Shown piece by piece: positions 13,886 to 18,953 of a DNA stretch of 18,953 nt. Position numbers and translations under genes: made by a program. A model generated the notes under the pieces. That model was not told the origin of the DNA. It ran no database searches and saw nothing but the letters and a program-made list of their open reading frames with translations. Source of the DNA: Bacteroidia bacterium (lineage in GTDB: Bacteria > Bacteroidota > Bacteroidia > UKL13-3); assembly GCA_019454865.1 (NCBI GenBank), contig JACFNJ010000023.1, positions 1 through 18,953 on the forward strand. The letters are read 5' to 3'. Every line of letters starts with the position of its first letter. The first letter of the stretch is position 1.

Positions 13886-16800
13886 TTAATATTGTTCTAT
13901 TTCTTTTTCAGGTGTAGGAATTTGTTTTGGTTTATCGGCTTCTTCTTTGTCCATTATGGCTTTCAGGCGTGTTTTAGCTATTTCTTTATTTTCGCCATCA
14001 TCTAAGTTTTCAACCAAACTTTGTAAAGTAGCTTTGGCTTGAAATAAATCGTTTTGTGCAAAATAAACCTCTGCAAGTAATAAGTATGCCTTTTCGTACC
14101 ATATTGTATAGGTTGAAAATTTCTCAGAAATTTCAAATATTATCTTCTTAGCATTGTTGTACTCCTTTTTGTTAAATGCAATTAATGCAACATTATACTT
14201 TGCTTCAGCTGCATAAATATTTTTTGTTTCTTTTATTAAATAATTCCATCCAACTAATGCACTGTCCCATTGTTTTTGTGCCATGTAGTATCTTGCTATA
14301 TTTGTGTTTGCATCCAACAAGCCATCTTTGGTACTCAATCCGGAGTTAATATATTTAAATGAATACATTGCTGCAGTATCAACACTAAACCCAAGCATAG
14401 AAGTTTTTAATAATCCGGTTACGGCTACTTGCATATTATCTCTGCTACTTGCAATTCGTTCTAATGCACCATAAAATTCAAATGCTTTTCGCCAGTTTTT
14501 TTTGTTGTAATACAATACAGCCGTTTGTCTGGTTGAGCGTTCAGTAAAATCATTTCTGTTTTGAAGTGCAACAAATTCATAACACTGCAATGCCGATTCT
14601 AAGTTTTTTAATTTAAAATCACATTCCGCTTTATAGTAATTAGCTTTTAATACAAAATAACCTCCCGGAAATTTATTGATATATTGACCAAATAACTTTG
14701 AAGATTTCTCGCAATCGCCATTTTTATATTGATTAAATGCTGCATCATAACTAATGCTATCTTGGTATGACGGAGATATAGATTTACATTCGGTTGATTT
14801 TAGAAAATCCAAATACTCATCAGTTTCACCGTGGCTCACATATATGTTTTCAACCATAGCTAGTACTTGTTTTGCTTCTTCGGTGTTGCAATGTTTTTGT
14901 ACCAATTGTTTAAAAGTGCTTAATGCTTCTTTGTCATTGCCGGCATTGCGTTGAGCAAGACCTTTGTATTGCATTGCTTTTCGTATAAAAACACTATTCG
15001 GATAGTTTTTTATAATATTATCAAAACTTGCAATTGCTTTTTCGTAATCATCATTTTGTAAATACACATTTGATATTTCAAAAATAGCATCATCAATATA
15101 CAACGAACGCGAGTAGTTATTTACTATTTGTTGAAGTGCAAGTATCTTGTCTGAAGGTTTACCTAATAAGCCATAAATTAATGCCTTTTGAAATAATGCA
15201 TAATCGCTACCATTCATTTTTTTGCTCACTATCATTTCATAGTGATCCAAAGCTTTTTGATAATCTTTTGATACAAAATAACAATCAGCTACACGTAGTG
15301 CTGCATCAGTATATAACTCCGGTGCACTTTGTGCGTAATTCGACTCTAAGAATTTTTTGAATGCAGTTATACCTTTATTGTATTGTTCTGTTTTAATAAA
15401 GCAATACCCCAAATTATAGGAAGCCAGCGGGTAAAATCGAGTATATTTTATATCCGACTCATGTGTTAAAAAGTTTGAATATTCTTTTTCCGCCTTGGTA
15501 TAATTGTTTTGTTTGTATGCAATTTCGCCTTGCCAAAAATGTGCTAGTGCAAAAAGTTTTTTATCAAAATCAAATTGTTGCGATTTTACAAAATAGGCAT
15601 CAGCATCGGTAAAGTTATTTTTTAAATATTGTTCTTCTGCATAATAATAAAGTACACGCTGGTATGCTTCATTATTTGCTGCGGTTGGTTTTTTAATACT
15701 TTCTATTACAGTAATTGCCTGTTTGTAATTTCGGGTACTCATTAATAAGTCGCCTAATATTCCTTTTGCTTCATCTATGTATTTGCTTTCCGGATAGTCA
15801 TTTACAAATTTCAAAAATTCTTTTATTGCATCTGGTTGATTTAATTCATAACTAATTTTTCCGTAATTAAATAATGCCAGTTCTGTTATTTCATTGTTAA
15901 AACCAAGTTTATAAGCACGGTCAAAAGCTAACCTTGCGGATGGTTTTTTATCTGTTTTTAAATAACACTCTGCTAAGTGGTAGTGTGCATATTGCGATAG
16001 GGTATCTGTTTTATCCGTAACACGTACAAATTGTGTTATTGCTTTGTCGTAATTGTTTACCATCATATACGCATATGCAATACGGTAAATATCATTAGGC
16101 GTAAGCTGTACCGGTGGATTAGCATTATATGTTTCTAAAAACGGTATTGCTTGGCTGTAATTTTTAAGGTAAAAATAGCTTTGTCCTACTAATCCGGCTA
16201 CATCATCAGCAACCTCTTTGTTGTTAGTATTAGCAGCATATTTTACTACTTCCTCAAATTGTTTTCTGCTAAAATATATTTGTGCGATATAAACCTGCGA
16301 TAATGGTCCAAAAGTTTTTGAATCTTTTATGCGTGTAAAATGGTTAAGGGCTTCGTCATTTTCTCCTTCTTTATACACTACATAACCGTAATAATAATTG
16401 GATGGGTCGTAGTATTTTCCTTTTTTGTCTTTGATGGTTTTAAAAGCAAGTTTACTTTCTGAAAACTTATCGGTTTTGAAATAACAGTATCCCTTAATAA
16501 ACCAATATTCTTCAGCTTCTTCGGGTGTAAGGCTTAGGGCATCTACCTGTTCTAAATAATGTATTGCACGCTTATTGTCTTTAGTTCGATAGAAATACCT
16601 TCCAAGTTGAAACATAGCTAACTTAGCTTTAGGATGTTCGGGATAATTTTGAACTACTTTTAGCAATGTTGAAATTCCATCTGCATTAAAAAGTTCCATG
16701 CCGCAAACACCTGCATAGTATGTTGCATTGATGGTGTTTTCTCTTTCTGCGTTAAGTTTTATATACTTAGTAAAAAGTTGCTGAGCAGATGCGTATTTTT

Positions 16801-16930
16801 CTTTATAAAATAAGTCGTATGCATCTTTATAAACTTTAGAAGCATGTTCATAATTCAACGTTTTTTGGGCATTTACAAAATGCGAAGCGAAGAATAAAAC
16901 AGCTATTAATACAATTCGTTGTAGCTTCAT
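13886..16930 (-). CDS. Large secreted tetratricopeptide-repeat protein
   Basis: The 1014-residue protein has a signal peptide ending NAQ (residue 22) and is then almost wholly made of TPR-type helical pairs of about 34-38 residues. The Tyr/Ala/Gly-rich wording includes AKLAMFQLGRYFYRTKDNKRA early and YYKAECDFKLKNLESALQCYE late. A charged tail rich in Lys, Glu and Pro ends in EIEQY. TPR solenoids are protein-binding scaffolds, and this one should sit in the periplasm or at the outer membrane. The block resembles YbgF/BamD-like repeat arrays but has no enzyme domain. It begins 42 bases after the TonB receptor and ends 25 bases before the barrel gene, so the three are very likely co-transcribed. 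The partner protein is unknown. Confidence 0.9.
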   Translation of the reverse strand: MKLQRIVLIAVLFFASHFVNAQKTLNYEHASKVYKDAYDLFYKEKYASAQQLFTKYIKLNAERENTINATYYAGVCGMELFNADGISTLLKVVQNYPEHPKAKLAMFQLGRYFYRTKDNKRAIHYLEQVDALSLTPEEAEEYWFIKGYCYFKTDKFSESKLAFKTIKDKKGKYYDPSNYYYGYVVYKEGENDEALNHFTRIKDSKTFGPLSQVYIAQIYFSRKQFEEVVKYAANTNNKEVADDVAGLVGQSYFYLKNYSQAIPFLETYNANPPVQLTPNDIYRIAYAYMMVNNYDKAITQFVRVTDKTDTLSQYAHYHLAECYLKTDKKPSARLAFDRAYKLGFNNEITELALFNYGKISYELNQPDAIKEFLKFVNDYPESKYIDEAKGILGDLLMSTRNYKQAITVIESIKKPTAANNEAYQRVLYYYAEEQYLKNNFTDADAYFVKSQQFDFDKKLFALAHFWQGEIAYKQNNYTKAEKEYSNFLTHESDIKYTRFYPLASYNLGYCFIKTEQYNKGITAFKKFLESNYAQSAPELYTDAALRVADCYFVSKDYQKALDHYEMIVSKKMNGSDYALFQKALIYGLLGKPSDKILALQQIVNNYSRSLYIDDAIFEISNVYLQNDDYEKAIASFDNIIKNYPNSVFIRKAMQYKGLAQRNAGNDKEALSTFKQLVQKHCNTEEAKQVLAMVENIYVSHGETDEYLDFLKSTECKSISPSYQDSISYDAAFNQYKNGDCEKSSKLFGQYINKFPGGYFVLKANYYKAECDFKLKNLESALQCYEFVALQNRNDFTERSTRQTAVLYYNKKNWRKAFEFYGALERIASSRDNMQVAVTGLLKTSMLGFSVDTAAMYSFKYINSGLSTKDGLLDANTNIARYYMAQKQWDSALVGWNYLIKETKNIYAAEAKYNVALIAFNKKEYNNAKKIIFEISEKFSTYTIWYEKAYLLLAEVYFAQNDLFQAKATLQSLVENLDDGENKEIAKTRLKAIMDKEEADKPKQIPTPEKEIEQY

Positions 16931-16972
16931 AATATTTTTAAAAACATCTCGAAGCTAATACCAACAAGTGGT

Positions 16973-18953
16973 TTAGAAGGAATAATTTATCCCCAAAGTG
17001 GGCATAATAGGCAACTGATTAATACGTGTTAAAGTACTTCTGTTTAAATAAAAAATATTTTCGCGGTTATATACATTGGTAGCAGCAGCTGTTATTGTTA
17101 ATGTTTGGTTTTTCTTTAATTTCATTTTTTTAGACAGTGAAGCATCCAATCGGTGGAAACTTGGTAACCTACCAGTATTTAAATCGGTAAAATATGCACT
17201 TAATGTTCCATTTTGGGTAAGCGGATTACCGCTGCTTGCATCTATCTTTTCATAATACCCTTGTGTTTTTGTAAAAGGAAATCCGGAGCCATAATTCCAG
17301 CGTGTATTAAAACTCCATGTTTTGTTTTTATCAAAAGTGTAAGTAAATACTAAGTTTACATTGTGTCTTCTGTCAAAGTGCGGAAAGTAATTTTCTATTT
17401 GCATGTTGCCTGCAAAGTCATATCGTTCAGCTTCTCTATTTACAAAGGTTAAGCTATACACAGCCCATATATACACTTTCTTGTATTCGTATTTGTATCT
17501 AAAATCAGCACCATACGAGTTTCCTTGTTCTACTATATAATCTTTGGTTTCATATTCGGGTTTGTTTGGCTCGTTTTCATCGTATTTTTTGTTGCGATTA
17601 ATATTGGTGAGTTGCGAAAATATTTTATAATACCCTTCCACATTAATTTCACTAAATCTTCCTAAATCCAATTCAAACCCTACACCGCCATGCCATGATT
17701 TTTGTAGCGAGCTATTGATGGAAGAACCTTTAAATGTTTTGGGTAAATCTTCCGGTCCGGATAAAAAACCATAAAACAAGTTTACTACATCTTGGTCATT
17801 TACTGCGGCAATTAAGTTTTGTGTGTAATAACCACCAGCTGCTTTTAATCGTATTTTGTCGGTTAAGTTGTATTTCATCCCAAATCGGGGTTCAAAACTA
17901 AACTCACCTAATGAGGCATAATTTTGTATGCGTAGGCCAGGTTCCATTACTAATCTGCCAAAGTTTTTTTTGTAACGTACATAACCACATAATTCGGTTG
18001 TAAACTCTTCTTGTTTTAAGAGTCTTCCATAAGTGTTGGTATAATTATAATCGGTTGTAAAGCCGTTCATTTCTAATCCATATTTTATATCATCTTTACC
18101 GATAAAATACGTGAAATTAACATTGATGTTAAATCCGTTTATACTGCTTTCACGCGGCTTACCGTCAGCTTCTTCTTGTTGCATTAAGTAATTAGAATAT
18201 GCTACTGCACCGTTTATTAAAGTAGAGCCTTCCGGAATAATATTAAAACTTGTTCCTAATCCAAACGAGTTCCAGTTGTACTTTGTTTGTGTATAGTTTA
18301 CCTTATCGTTAAAATTAAATGCAAATACGTTTAGCTTACTTCCGGAGGTTGAAATAAAACTCGCTTTTCCATATATATCATTAAAACTAAATGGAAGTCC
18401 ATTATTACCTGCATAGCTGTAAAATATTGGGGAAGTTTTATCTAAGTACGAACTTTTATAGGATAAAATGTATGATGAAGAGCTGCCTCCTTCGGTGAAT
18501 TTTGCTAATGGTCCTTCTAACAATACTTTTGAGCTTATTGGGCTAACAGAAACCTTACCTGACAATTCTTTTTTGTTTCCTTCACGAGTATTCACATCTA
18601 TTATTGCTCCAATTCTACCGCCATATTGTGCACCAAAACTTCCGGCATATACATCTGCACTTCTTATAATATCTGCATCTATTACACTAAATAAGCCGAT
18701 AGAGTGAAATGGATTGTATATTATCATTCCGTCAAGTAGCATTTTGTTGTGTACGGGAGTTCCACCACGTATATATAATTGTCCGCCTTGGTCGCCACTA
18801 AAAACTACACCGGGAAGCACTTGTAAGTATTGTGCTAAATCGGGTTCGCCACCAAATGCAGGTAATTGTTTCAGGTTTTTTTGTGTTATAGTATTTACCG
18901 AAATCTTTACTTCGTTTTTTTCCTTTTGTCTGTCGGCTACTATATTGGTTTCA
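16973..18953 (-). CDS. TonB-dependent receptor (5' end beyond the window)
   Basis: The frame is open to the window edge (first full codon at 18952), giving 659 residues of plug and 22-strand-type barrel. The signal peptide and any carboxypeptidase-like N-terminal domain are missing. The plug shows EVKISVNTITQKNLKQLP, DLAQYLQVLPGV, LYIRGG and MLLDGMIIYNP, all typical. The barrel contains many aromatic alternating strands and ends in GINYSF with the C-terminal Phe. The protein imports a ligand across the outer membrane with TonB-ExbBD energy. The ligand is unknown and no SusD-like lipoprotein lies downstream; the next genes are the TPR and barrel proteins. The GTG at 18820 is internal. Confidence 0.93.
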   Translation of the reverse strand, partial: ETNIVADRQKEKNEVKISVNTITQKNLKQLPAFGGEPDLAQYLQVLPGVVFSGDQGGQLYIRGGTPVHNKMLLDGMIIYNPFHSIGLFSVIDADIIRSADVYAGSFGAQYGGRIGAIIDVNTREGNKKELSGKVSVSPISSKVLLEGPLAKFTEGGSSSSYILSYKSSYLDKTSPIFYSYAGNNGLPFSFNDIYGKASFISTSGSKLNVFAFNFNDKVNYTQTKYNWNSFGLGTSFNIIPEGSTLINGAVAYSNYLMQQEEADGKPRESSINGFNINVNFTYFIGKDDIKYGLEMNGFTTDYNYTNTYGRLLKQEEFTTELCGYVRYKKNFGRLVMEPGLRIQNYASLGEFSFEPRFGMKYNLTDKIRLKAAGGYYTQNLIAAVNDQDVVNLFYGFLSGPEDLPKTFKGSSINSSLQKSWHGGVGFELDLGRFSEINVEGYYKIFSQLTNINRNKKYDENEPNKPEYETKDYIVEQGNSYGADFRYKYEYKKVYIWAVYSLTFVNREAERYDFAGNMQIENYFPHFDRRHNVNLVFTYTFDKNKTWSFNTRWNYGSGFPFTKTQGYYEKIDASSGNPLTQNGTLSAYFTDLNTGRLPSFHRLDASLSKKMKLKKNQTLTITAAATNVYNRENIFYLNRSTLTRINQLPIMPTLGINYSF

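Overview
The window is AT-rich, densely packed bacterial DNA that reads as Bacteroidota (Bacteroidetes). The evidence is several phylum-typical families in typical arrangements: a PUR-like DUF3276 protein, a DUF3098 membrane protein between ftsX and uppP, an HU-CCDC81/SPOR protein, a TonB-dependent receptor, large secreted TPR and beta-barrel proteins, and promoter-like sequences close to the phylum's TAnnTTTG -7 element instead of an E. coli -10 box. Stop codons are mostly TAA. I saw no tRNA, rRNA, CRISPR array, insertion sequence or phage gene. The region looks like core chromosome rather than an island.

Left part (1-3660): the 3' end of a MacB/LolD-type ABC ATPase on the + strand runs into a strong bidirectional terminator. 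Facing it on the - strand are a lipoprotein of unknown function, the DUF3276 protein with a plausible promoter, and an MsbA-like ABC exporter half-transporter. A 229-base gap with only AT-rich inverted repeats follows.

Middle (3669-9845): on the - strand ftsX, DUF3098, uppP and truB form a tight operon (gaps of 7, 0 and 1 base) for division/peptidoglycan remodelling, undecaprenyl phosphate recycling and tRNA pseudouridylation. Next comes ribonuclease Z (rnz), overlapped by 4 bases by a STAS-like gene that appears to be broken by an in-frame TAG at codon 6. Divergent from these, on the + strand, are a YdfG-like short-chain dehydrogenase and a secreted protein whose C-terminus resembles a TlpA/thioredoxin domain without its active-site cysteines.

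Right part (9852-18953), all on the - strand and transcribed right to left: a TonB-dependent receptor cut by the window edge, a 1014-residue secreted TPR protein and a small outer-membrane beta-barrel protein form one putative envelope operon, closed by a terminator. An HU-CCDC81/SPOR transmembrane protein and a secreted type-1 periplasmic-binding-fold protein follow. The promoter predicted for this pair has its -33 box in the loop of the preceding terminator. No ABC permease is near, so the binding-fold protein may be a cell-wall factor (LpoA-like in concept) rather than a transporter subunit.

The points most worth a second look are the TAG-interrupted STAS gene, the cysteine-less thioredoxin-like protein, the HU/SPOR plus binding-fold pair, the receptor/TPR/barrel operon, and the promoter embedded in a terminator. 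None is proven to be a new system.
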